Source of the DNA: Beroe forskalii
Lineage: Eukaryota > Ctenophora > Nuda > Beroida > Beroidae
Direction: 5' to 3'
DNA length: 64,000 nucleotides
Assembly: GCA_011033025.1 (NCBI GenBank)
Contig: WFMF01000123.1
Location: forward strand, 319,848-383,847
Shown here one piece after another: positions 23,110 to 32,112 of this stretch. Made by a program: the position numbers and the translations under genes. The notes beneath the pieces were generated by a model. It was not told the origin of the DNA and ran no database searches. It saw only the letters and a list, made by a program, of their open reading frames with translations. The stretch's first letter is position 1. Each line of letters starts with the position of its first letter.

Positions 23110-26100
23110 GTATTTTGATGAATAGATTCTCTTGATTTGATGAATAGATTCTCTTGATTTATTGAGAGTGTGATTGTAGAGTGTGATTGTTGAGAGTAAA
23201 TATTCAATTGGCATTGTTCATTAAAATTAGATTTAACAGTGTCCCCTTTTTTCAGGAAAGAAGCTTGGCCATTTTTGCTGGGTTTATGGGAGAGAGATAG
23301 TTCAGAGGTTCAGAGGCATCATTCTGCAGATTTATTGTCACAGCAGTATGTATCTTTGAGGAATGGCTGGATCAATGCTGAAGCCCAGTTATTTGATGAG
23401 GAAATGAAACAGTCAATAAAGGTAGTGCTTTTTTAATACATTCAGTTTCTGTAATTATCTTAGGTAAGTAGGTGACAAATATTTTGACAAACATTTTGCT
23501 ATTTCCTCAGTCCCTCTGTGGGATACAAGATGGTAGAAGTTAGAAAAGATGGTAGAAGTAAGTATTATTCTGCTGTTTAGAACTAGTTTTGGGGACTGTC
23601 CTCTGACGATCAATTCCACAGACCATTGACAAAGATGTTAGAAGGACTGAACGGAATCACCCATTCTATGCAGAGGAAGGGTGTCCTGGACTGCGCATGT
23701 TACGCAGAGTGCTCATTACCCTCAGTGTGTATGACCAGGAGTTAGCATACGTGCAGGGAATGAATGAGTTGTGTGCTCCTATCTTACTTACATTACAGGT
23801 CTGTCTGATACATGATATTCTGGAGTCTAAGGGATCGTTCACATATTACGTTATCAATTTTTGGCCGATTTTAACCCCCCCCTCCCCCCTCGTAATCAAG
23901 TTTACAGTAGTTGTATTTGTTACAATAACATGTAACGTAATCATTCGGAAACCCCCCTCCCCCTTGGTGATAACGTAATATATGAACGATCCCTTATAAC
24001 TCTGTATCAAGCCAAGATAACTGATTGAATGCCTCTAGGTTGTAGGTACTTAATCAATATCCAATAACCATACCTATTGTTTCAACATAGAAAATAATTT
24101 TAAGGATTGAGCTTATCATAAATAAGTGGTAATAGTCGTTTTTTATCATAAACTTCTCAGGATGAAAGTCTGACATTCTGGTGTTTTGTGAAGCTGCTCC
24201 CAATGCTCCGATCCCGTTTGCTGACACTGGACATCTCCCCTCAACTTTCAGCTACTGCTGATCTGGTGCAGTATTTTGACTTGGAGCTGTACCAGCACGT
24301 GGAGAAACTAACTGCCGGGCACTGGCTCTTTGTTTCAGGTTTCAAAACACTCATATCTGCTGACCCCCTTTACTCTTTTTTTGTACCTTGGTAGTAGCTC
24401 GTATTTTAGTATTTAGTGCATTGGAATTTTGTCTTCAAATTTATTTCGGACTTATCACATCATACCAGATCAGATGGTTTCTAGGTACGCCTTGTGCAAT
24501 TGTGCAGTGTGTTCTAGGTGTCGATATGATATGCTGCATGGCATTAAGATAATAACTTTTATCAACATGAATTAGTAAACTAAAGTATTTCCTCTTCAGA
24601 TGGTACCTGCTGTTGTTTAAGAATGAGTTTAAAATGGAAGATATTCTGAAATTGTGGGATGTTATGTTCTCGCAACACAACACTGCACATTTCGAGATAT
24701 TCGTGGGGACTGCCATCATTCTTATGCACAAGGAACAGGTTATTTTTATTATGGCTTGCGGTTCACCACCATACTGACAGTTGACACCATTTAACCATTC
24801 CAACTTCCTGCCTTGCAGACACCATTCCACTGAGCTGTCATCATTTGATACCGTTTTACATTGCTGACACCATTCTACCCAGCTAATACTATTCCATAAT
24901 TTTGCATGATTCAAATTCTACCACCATTCTACCCATTCTATCGTATTTACACTACTGCAGACAACACTTCTTCCGAATGAATCTGCATGTTTCTGGACAT
25001 GCCTGAACATACCTGACACCAGTTTCAAATTTCTAACTGTATCGCAACACTTCAGGTATTAGCATGTGGGACATCGGACCAGCTCCTTCACTTTGCTCAG
25101 TCCGTAACAGCTAAGTTGGCTGTTGACACTGTGATAACGTACTCCCGAGATCTCTCCCTTAAGTTGTGCAGTACAGAAGGACTTTCTGATAACCTGGCTG
25201 CCCTTGTCAAGCAGGTAGTTACTGGGTGTGGGAAACGACCGGTTAACCGAACCGAAACCTAATACCGGTAAACCGGGCGTTTTCAGCCAACCAAAACCAT
25301 AACCGAATTTATTGAAAAATGGTAACCGGTCGTTTGCTAGTCGTTAAAGCGTTTACCGTGGGTGGGCAACAAAACATGTAATACGGGCTGATGGCTTGTT
25401 AATGGTTTTTGTCTATTTGTTCGGCAGTAGGTACAGTAAACAGTTCAGTGTTTAGACTTTTAGAGGTACTAACCATGGAATTGCATAATGTGTACTGTGT
25501 ACTCGTGTATTGTACGTTGCCTTGCTTATTCCTTACATTAGTTTACAGTACACCTATCATGAGAGTAAAAGGTAAAGACTCCGTTGTTGAAAAATTGAAA
25601 AGAGCCAGCTTTTGCACTGACAAACAGACATTTGAATTCACAAGCATTATATTTTATTCATTTAGAGGATTGACAACTAGCCTCAGAGCTCATTCTAAAA
25701 ATCTAAAGCTTACTTAACTTTTGTTGAATATACTATTTATATTGACTACATGTATTGTAAAGACATGTAGAGTCTATCGAGTAAAATCGCGTTTAAACAG
25801 ATTTGTGATGACATGATAATTAACTCGTGTAATTACGGGAATACGGGAAGTATTTAATTAGCTGGAGTGTGAACGGTAGACCGTGCTTTTTATAAAACTA
25901 TGTGCACTGTAGGTATAAACTTGACATGTGCTTGTATGTTTGTGTGCTGGGTACATTATACAATGTACAATGAATCTTGTACATATATCCAAACCATACC
26001 CCACGCACGAAAAATAGTTGGTTACTCTAATAATTTGGTGGCGCCCACACTGTTGATGACGTCATTTCGACCGCCTATTTATTGAAATCCCCCTCCTCTT

Positions 26101-29100
26101 CTAGATGTTTACATTTTTTCTGCAGGTGGACAAAGTACCGCCGCCCCTGGTTGGTTTTGTCCGACGGAGGCAGTGTTTTAAGAGTGCTTATTCGGGAAGG
26201 CTCAACATGAATGATGACCTGATCAGGTACCTGCCTCACGTTTTAGATAGGAATTGTTGTATAGTTGTAATTTATTGGTCATAATTTTCATAGTTTCATC
26301 CCCCCCCCTAATCAAAAGGGGGGATGAAGATTTCTGGCCAGATAAGGTAGGTGGGCGGTTGCCCCATTTCAATGATTCTGGGGGGACTGGAACAAAAGGG
26401 GGAGTGAAAAAAATAAGGGGGGTGGGTTGGGATATGGCAGAAGAATCTCAAAATTTGAGATTTCTGTGAAAAATATTTTTCTCAGACCCTCTGGCTTCTG
26501 GGAGCTGCGCCCCCAGACCCCCGCTCTCCTTTTGTAAGACTTGCGTATCACTGTGATGCCTGAATTCCTTGCAACTTTCAAGGGATATCAGTTTAACAAT
26601 TATGTATGATCTATGAGTTTATATAGTCATATTGTGTTGACAATATTCCTGAGGCTGGATTTCATGCAATGATTCTCTGAGATCAAGCTGTGACAAGTGT
26701 AACTTTTTAGCTTTATAGATTAAAGAAAATTTTAAAAATTCAGGGGGGGGGGGGCTTGGCCCCTGGATGAAGCCATGAAGTTTTTGGAACATTTCCTAGA
26801 ATGCTAGGTAATGTTTCGAAAATGGAAATTTTGATTACAGTATATGATCAGCTGCCAAACCCTCATCCCTTCCCCATAATCAGCCGTAACCCCCTACCCC
26901 CTCAGCTGCTTACTGAATATGTAAACGATCCCTATAGATAACTTACTGTATATTCGAATAGAAATGAAACGAATTGCATAGAATATGTTATTAATCAGAA
27001 AATAAATATGTTATGAATAAGGTAATAGTTTAAGATTGCTTCAAGATCCTGCACATTGGGCAGTTTATTACTGGTAGGATTCCACATCAGCGTTCTAATC
27101 CGCATCCTCGCCACCCTTCCTGTTTTTGATGAAATTCTTCACTTTGCCACGGATCTCTCCATCACTAGTATCCTTGTCACCCCTTCTGTCTTTGATGAAA
27201 TCCTTCACTTTGCCCTGCATCTCTCCTCGTTGGCCCCATAGAAGCTTGGCGATAGCTTTCAGTTTAGGATGTTCTCCCTCTCGGGCCTTGGCAACAACTT
27301 TAATGATAACCTTTTTAATATCCTCAGGGAGCTTAGTCAGGACGTCTTTGATCTTTTCTTTGAGTGTCTCATCATCGCTGGCAAAGGCCCTAATTTTGTC
27401 TTTCAGGTCCTCGACCTTATCCTCCAGTTTGCCCACAATTCCAGCATGGTTCTTGATGAAGGTTTTCACCTTTTCCTTGATTCCCTCTGGGAGTTCGGAA
27501 ATGAATTCTTTGATGTCTTCCTTCAATTCGCCATCAGTGCGGGTAGCGAGGTAACCCTTGACTTTAGCTTTCAGTTTCTCAACAAGGTCAGCACGGTCAG
27601 CCCGGATCTGGATGTCAGCGTTTTCGTCGTCACCCCTTCTGTTTTTGATGAAATCCTTCACTTTGCCCTGCATCTCTCCTCGTTGGCCCCAGAGAAGCTT
27701 GGCGATGGCTTTCAGTTTAGGATGTTCTCCCTCTCGGGCCTTGGCAACAACTTTAATGATAACCTTTTTAATATCCTCAGGGAGCTTAGTCAGGAGGACT
27801 TTGATCTTTTCTTTGAGTGTCTCATCATCGCTGGCAAAGGCCCTAATTTTGTCTTTCAGGTCCTCGACCTTATCCTCCAGTTTGCCCACAATTCCAGCAT
27901 GGTTCTTGATGAAGGTTTTCACCTTTTCCTTGATTCCCTCTGGGAGTTCGGAAATGAATTCCTTGATGTCTTCCTTCAATTCGCCATCAGTGCGGGTAGC
28001 GAGGTAACCCTTGACTTTAGCTTTCAGTTTCTCAACAAGGGCAGCACGGTCAGCCCGGATCTGGATGTCAGCCTTTTCGTCGTCACCCCTTCTGTTTTTG
28101 ATGAAATCCTTGACTTTGCCCTGCATCTCTCCTCGTTGGCCCCAGAGAAGCTTGGCGATGGCTTTCAGTTTAGGATGTTCTCCCTCTCGGGCCTTGGCAA
28201 CAACTTTAATGATAACCTTTTTAATATCCTCAGGGAGCTTAGTCAGGACGTCTTTGATCTTTTCTTTGAGTGTCTCATCATCGCTGGCAAAGGCCCTAAT
28301 TTTGTCTTTCAGGTCTTCGACCTTATCCTCCAGTTTGCCCACAATTCCAGCATGGTTCTTGATGAAGGTTTTCACCTTTTCCTTGATTCCCTCTGGGAGT
28401 TCGGAAATGAATTCCTTGATGTCTTCCTTCAATTCGCCATCAGTGCGGGTAGCGAGGTAACCCTTTACTTTAGCTGTCAGCTTCTCAATAAGGGCAGCAC
28501 GGTTAGTCCGGATGTCAGCGAGTCTGTCCTTGAGGGAGTCTCCAGTCTCCTCACCCAAAGCAACCGTAAGAGCGAGAAATCCAATGAGAAGTATGCTCAA
28601 AGTCTTCATAGTGAAAGATATATTTTAATGAACTGATTATGATTGAAAATCCAGGAGTTTTATAGTGCGGTGAGAGTGGGTAACAGCTGGGAAATCCGTG
28701 ATGAAACACAAATAGGTGTGCCAGGCACCTGGCATTAAATTTAGAAATTATTGCAAATGTGAGCTTAGATTCTTAACAAAGGTAAAGATGTTTCGGTGTG
28801 ACTTAAGGTAACCAATCAAAGGCTTGTGTTCATAAAACTCCAATAACGATGATTTTATAAAATCTATATAATAAGTTTGAATAACTAGCAGTGAGCTATC
28901 CTAATAAAGTAATACCTAAGTACCTAGCAGTAGCTTCAACTACAACAATGACTAAGAGAAAAAAACGGCGTACTACCATTCGAAATTTATCACTTCTCGT
29001 TACACTAATGAAAAGAATATAGTAACAGCAAAAATAAAATATTTCTACTGTTTTATATTGAGTAACTCAGTTGTAAAATTATGGTTTGTATTTAAATGTG

Positions 29101-30719
29101 GTTTGTATTTAATATTTGTATTTATTAAGGAGAGAAAAATTATGGTCGGTATAAATTAAGGTTCTGAAAATTCTCCCAAAAATTCATTTAAATTTTCAGC
29201 ATAATTTGTGGCTTCTCTCACTCTATTCACTTTTTAGCACGGAAACGTAGCGCATAATCCTAAAAAATCAACGCAAAGGCGGGCAAAGGTGATGATTTTT
29301 TGCAATTGAATGGAAATTTATTACTTATCACCTCTAATCATCTTAAATTAAAAAACGCCTATCCTGTTCTATAGTGCCAATTATTTTAAATCAAAATAAA
29401 ATAATTTAAATCGAAAACAGTCAAAAGACACAAAGACTGATTCAAGAGTCAAAGTTAGGAGGAATAAACCTATTTTGTTGCTGTATGTGACAAAGTATAC
29501 TGAGTGCCTGCATAGGGTGCCACTACGCCAGAAAACTATGACTCGAGTGGTATTAAGAAGGAGAAGTTGTGGCACGGACAGCGGACGACGGCCGTGGCCA
29601 TTTCCGGGGCACTTTTCACTTTCAGAGATCGCACTAGTTCTAGTGGACCTGCTATACACATATCTCATTTCTCAACTTCCAAACCACGTACATTACAGCA
29701 TCACCCACCCTTACCCCTTTTTTAAAGCAAAAAGTCGATTGGGAGGGAAAAAGTGGGCAAATTTGTGTTACTAAATTATCATTTTTTAGATTCATTGAAG
29801 AATCTCCTCCCACTTGACTTCTTCCCATTCCAGGAGTTTGATGAGCAGCTCCAGCACCACAGCCCAAACAACTCCCCTCTTCTTCACCTGTTCCGAATCC
29901 CCTGTCCCCCTTCCCTCCCAGAACTACCTGTCTGGCATCCAGGGGGTCCAGCCTGTGGGGGTTGCAAATACCCCTCAACTTCCACCCCCTCCTACCGCTG
30001 CGGTGGTAGAAGTTACCCCTTTGAGGAGGGGTAGATTGATGCGACCTGACGCGCTGCTCAAAGATAGAGTCAGCAACCAAACAGCGGGAGGTGGCAATGG
30101 TGGTGAAGTGAGTGGGAGTGGTAATGGTGGGAGTGGTGGAGTGGTAATTGGGAATGGTGGGAGTGGTGGAGTGGACTTTGGTAATGGTGGGAGTGATTGC
30201 TATACTTACCATCTGGAAGACACTGCTAGAGAATATAACTCTGATGTTATTAAGGACGGGTACCAGGCTTCACTAGTGCAATATGACGCACATCATTCTT
30301 ATACAAGTGGAGGTTATCAAGGTTCCGATCAGTATTATGCTGTACAAACGCTTCAACACCAGTATCCAAACTCTGGGTATCAACCTGTTGCCCCTGATCA
30401 GGCCAGTAATCAACCCCGTGAGTATAGTCTTTCTTATCAGAACCAAGTGAACTGGGGCCCGGCAGTTCAATATAGCGGGATTCAGCCGAATCCGCTGCAG
30501 GATACAGATGGTATTCAAAGCAACACTGCTCATTTTAGCACTGCCCCTTCAAGCACTGCCCCTTCAAGCACTGCCCACTCTGATCATTACAACAATGGGC
30601 AACCTGCCCGTACTATCAGTTCTGGTCATGAAGTGATTGAGGATCAGGCACTGAACGCTGTCAGCGATGACTTCTGGGATATGCGGATTTCTGTTCATAC
30701 TGATGATGCCTTGTCTTGA
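22950..30719 (+). CDS. TBC-domain Rab GTPase-activating protein (Gyp7/TBC1D15-like), 5' end not found
   Basis: Eight exons give about 654 residues. The protein should accelerate GTP hydrolysis on a Rab GTPase at a membrane. The domain opens with a LNAWQTYFDNEG...LRK lead-in and RKEAWPFLLGLW. Exon 3 has the arginine-finger motif IxxDxxRT (IDKDVRRTER) and the glutamine-finger motif YxQGMN (YVQGMNEL), both intact, so catalysis is expected. Exons 4-5 give FWCFVKLLP and WYLLLFKNEF; exons 6-7 are helical. The last exon encodes a ~295-residue disordered Ser/Gly/Gln-rich tail. Exon phases agree at every junction except 4/5. An N-terminal part is missing and should lie upstream. Intron 7 (26227-29833) contains an opposite-strand gene. 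The TBC1D15/17/25 group is my best guess, not a firm orthology. Confidence 0.85.
23256..23421 (+). CDS. TBC gene exon 2
   Basis: Acceptor CCTTTTTTCAG, donor AAAG|GTAGTG. It encodes KEAWPFLLGLWERDSSEVQR and on to EEMKQSIK, the first helices of the TBC domain. It ends in phase 0. Confidence 0.85.
23622..23798 (+). CDS. TBC gene exon 3, catalytic motifs
   Basis: Exactly 59 codons, phase 0 at both ends (CCACAG acceptor, ACAG|GTCTGT donor). It contains TIDKDVRRTERNHPFY and AYVQGMNELCAPILLTLQ, the two catalytic fingers of TBC GAPs. Confidence 0.9.
23830..23994. mobile_element. MITE (TA-flanked, 165 bp) in TBC intron 3
   Basis: Near-perfect terminal inverted repeats of about 28 bp, starting AGGGATCGTTCAYATATTACG, sit between TA dinucleotides at 23828-23829 and 23995-23996. 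The interior is pyrimidine-rich (CCCCCCTCCCCC). The TA duplication and AGGGATCGTT ends fit a Tc1/mariner-type MITE. Confidence 0.85.
24161..24338 (+). CDS. TBC gene exon 4
   Basis: Acceptor ACTTCTCAG. It encodes DESLTFWCFVKLLPMLRSRL and on to ELYQHVEKLTAGHWLFVS. The apparent donor is TTTCAG|GTTTCA, phase 1. See exon 5 for the phase problem. Confidence 0.8.
24600..24738 (+). CDS. TBC gene exon 5
   Basis: Encodes WYLLLFKNEFKMEDILKLWD and on to AIILMHKEQ, 46 codons ending phase 0 at ACAG|GTTATT. The obvious acceptor CCTCTTCAG leaves one base before TGG, which with the phase-1 end of exon 4 is one base short of an in-frame arginine. Family members read F/Y-R-W here. Possible answers: a one-base consensus error; or an upstream acceptor at about 24585 (TAAAG|TATTTCC, reading YFLFRW) with a donor after CTCTTT. 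Confidence 0.75.
25056..25214 (+). CDS. TBC gene exon 6
   Basis: 53 codons between CACTTCAG and GCAG|GTAGTT, phase 0. It reads VLACGTSDQLLHFAQSVTAK and on to DNLAALVKQ, the helices that follow the TBC core in the Gyp7/TBC1D15 group. Confidence 0.85.
25222..25350. mobile_element. Possible hAT-type fragment in TBC intron 6
   Basis: The stretch GACCGGTTAACCGAACCGAA with nearby GGTAAACCGG and ATGGTAACCGGTCG echoes the ends of some hAT MITEs. I cannot find the partner end or a target duplication, so the call is weak. The rest of the intron to 26125 shows nothing I can support. Confidence 0.25.
26126..26226 (+). CDS. TBC gene exon 7
   Basis: Acceptor TTTTTTCTGCAG. It reads VDKVPPPLVGFVRRRQCFKS and on to NMNDDLIR, ending phase 2 at ATCAG|GTACCT. 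It is the last exon before the 3.6-kb intron that hosts the nested gene. Confidence 0.85.
26227..27000. other. First part of TBC intron 7, with repeat fragments
   Basis: Contains the lone GC-rich fragment of the 18.6-kb tandem repeat (about 26485-26525), a G run near 26744, and a MITE-like end with TATGTAAACGATCCCTATA near 26920. No exon is seen. Confidence 0.5.
27045..27069 (-). terminator. PolyA signal of the nested gene
   Basis: AATAAA on the minus strand at 27069-27064 lies about 26 bases after the stop codon of the 504-aa frame. Cleavage is expected roughly at 27045-27055. Confidence 0.6.
27095..28609 (-). CDS. Secreted, highly charged helical protein of three 151-aa repeats; family unknown
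   Basis: Intronless, 504 residues. It starts with a classic signal peptide (MKTLSILLIGFLALTVALG, cleavage near residue 19-20). Three repeats follow at about 36-186, 187-337 and 338-488, with a period of 453 nt, nearly identical in DNA as well as protein, then a short tail starting GEIRGKVKNF. Each repeat has two related halves: LKEDIKEFISELPEGIKEKV and LKEKIKDVLTKLPEDIKKVI. There is no cysteine, one Trp per repeat, much Lys/Glu/Asp, and amphipathic spacing, so an all-alpha fold is expected. It sits antisense in TBC intron 7 with its own TATA box and polyA signal. I do not recognise the family. A lipid- or ligand-binding polyprotein processed into units is one possibility, but no convincing basic cleavage site separates the repeats (only RNRRGDD-type runs). 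Confidence 0.85.
   Translation of the reverse strand: MKTLSILLIGFLALTVALGEETGDSLKDRLADIRTNRAALIEKLTAKVKGYLATRTDGELKEDIKEFISELPEGIKEKVKTFIKNHAGIVGKLEDKVEDLKDKIRAFASDDETLKEKIKDVLTKLPEDIKKVIIKVVAKAREGEHPKLKAIAKLLWGQRGEMQGKVKDFIKNRRGDDEKADIQIRADRAALVEKLKAKVKGYLATRTDGELKEDIKEFISELPEGIKEKVKTFIKNHAGIVGKLEDKVEDLKDKIRAFASDDETLKEKIKVLLTKLPEDIKKVIIKVVAKAREGEHPKLKAIAKLLWGQRGEMQGKVKDFIKNRRGDDENADIQIRADRADLVEKLKAKVKGYLATRTDGELKEDIKEFISELPEGIKEKVKTFIKNHAGIVGKLEDKVEDLKDKIRAFASDDETLKEKIKDVLTKLPEDIKKVIIKVVAKAREGEHPKLKAIAKLLWGQRGEMQGKVKDFIKDRRGDKDTSDGEIRGKVKNFIKNRKGGEDAD
28609..28665 (-). promoter_or_regulatory. TATA box and short 5' UTR of the nested gene
   Basis: On the minus strand CTATAAAAC (28665-28657) lies 48 bases before the ATG, so transcription should start near 28630. 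The start context is TTTCACTATGA. This supports a compact, strongly expressed gene independent of its host. Confidence 0.65.
28670..29833. other. Rest of TBC intron 7; upstream region of the nested gene
   Basis: AT-rich sequence without a convincing exon. 29560-29640 has a short GC-rich patch (GACGACGGCCGTGGCCATTT). Minus-strand regulatory elements of the nested gene may lie here, but none can be named from sequence. Confidence 0.4.
29834..30719 (+). CDS. TBC gene last exon, disordered C-terminal tail
   Basis: Acceptor CCCATTCCAG. The first base completes an arginine codon in phase with exon 7, reading R-SLMSSSSTTAQTTPLFF. About 295 residues follow before TGA at 30717. The tail has proline-rich parts, a glycine/asparagine run (GNGGSGG units, about 30095-30200), many Tyr/Gln/Ser, and a tandem TAPSS/TAHS run near 30535-30580. 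It ends in an acidic stretch (SDDFWDMRISVHTDDALS) that could be a docking motif. Confidence 0.8.
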
Positions 30720-31240
30720 GATGGCCTATCAGTTCTTGCTGATAAATTGATGCTATTAACTTATAAAAGTTTTCTATTCGAAATCAGAAAATGCATCAGA
30801 TTTCAGATCATGTTTATACTTTATCTCTGTAATTTTGAAGGTATGCTGATTTTAGTAATATTCAGTATGGGTTTCACTTAAAGTAGAATTAGCTAGGATT
30901 TAATTTAAAGTTTTAAAGATTCAATTAATCCAGTTTGTTAACAAGCATGTACATACTTCATGTAAACAGATACTTTCTTAACACAATATTTTTTTACTTT
31001 GTTTTTTAAATTTTAAGTTGACTCTTGTACGTAATATTCATAGATATAGTCATTTAATTTAGCAGTTTTCACAGAATATACAAATTGATCTAGGTCTCAA
31101 AGGCCCTTTCAGAACTTTTTATTGTAATTGATGTAATTCATCAATTATAGATGCACAAGATATATCATTTTAAATGACTTGGCCGTTCTTTGTATTTTAT
31201 AGCTTTTAGGTGAACAAATTATAACTTATTAAATACAACA
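30720..31240 (+). other. 3' UTR and downstream flank of the TBC gene
   Basis: AT-rich, no frame. No canonical AATAAA with clear downstream context could be singled out. Confidence 0.4.
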
Positions 31241-31289
31241 TTTGTCACTTTGGTTGTTAAACACAACATTTGTCACTATGGTTGTTCGG

Positions 31290-31421
31290 ACATGAGCCTA
31301 GCCTGGCGAGCTTAGTGGATGCCTTACTGAACGACATGTTAAACAAGGAACTGAAGCTGAGAGGTTCCGTTCGGTCCGAGCAGATATTGTGTCGAATGTT
31401 GGTTTATACGGTTTATATAAG
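31290..31421 (+). CDS. Possible isolated exon of an unknown gene
   Basis: An open stretch reads SLASLVDALLNDMLNKELKL, then RGSVRSEQILCRMLVYTVYI, and ends at an AAG|GTGTGT donor. Its amino-acid make-up is more protein-like than that of neighbouring frames. The acceptor is unclear. Just upstream a ~30-bp segment (AACACAACATTTGTCACT) is tandemly duplicated. It could also be chance. Confidence 0.3.
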
Positions 31422-31466
31422 GTGTGTTTCTCAACTCAAATCCAGATTATTAACCCTATCTTTTTA

Positions 31467-31879
31467 AGGAGCCATCGCATATTACGTCAACATTTTTCGG
31501 CCATTTTGACCGCCTCCCTCCCCTCTGTCATCATCGGAAGACCCGCTCCCCCATGCTGATGTCAGCATTAACGTAACCCCGTCCTTGAAAGCAAATCTTT
31601 GGTGATGCAAATCTTCGGTTTAAAATATGTTTCATTCATCATTATTCATTACCAACCATGGATTTAACAGTTGTATGTATTATTAATAGTTCAAAAGTAA
31701 CCTCGTCTTAAATGATGTAAGAAGCTTTCAAATTACAATAAATTGACAGTTTAAATGTGGAAATTTTTGCTGACGTCAGCAAAGCCCTCACCCCTTCCCC
31801 CCTGCAATCATCTGTCATCAATCATCATTTGGAAACCCCCTCCCCCTTCGGCTGATGACGTAATATGTGGTAGCTCCCT
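31467..31879. mobile_element. TA-flanked MITE, 413 bp
   Basis: The ends AGGAGCCATCGCATATTACG and, inverted, AGGGAGCTACCACATATTAC lie between TA dinucleotides. Internal pyrimidine-rich blocks with CCCTCCCC and CATCGGAAGACC occur twice. It resembles the MITE in TBC intron 3 in its CATATTACGT segment. Confidence 0.75.
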
Positions 31880-32112
31880 TATGTAGCACTTTTTCACGAT
31901 TAAGGCTCAAAATTTATGATGCGATTAGGTCAATTATCAGTCGTCTGATGCACCCTGAATGCACCCTATCTGCACCCTAGATGACCCGGGCGTGCCTCTA
32001 ATGGCACCCTAAATGAGTAAATACACCCTATCTGCACCCCTTTAAATCAGTGTGTACCCTAAATGCACCCTTAATGCAACTTTAGCGCCCTTTTTAAGTT
32101 CGCGTAAACCCC

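Noticed and set aside
27269-28636. 455-codon plus-strand frame opposite the triplicated gene, and three 142-149-codon frames in another plus frame
   Set aside because: They repeat with the same 453-nt period because they mirror the minus-strand gene. The minus strand alone has a signal peptide, TATA box and polyA signal, and its low-complexity Lys/Glu codons leave the antisense frames open.
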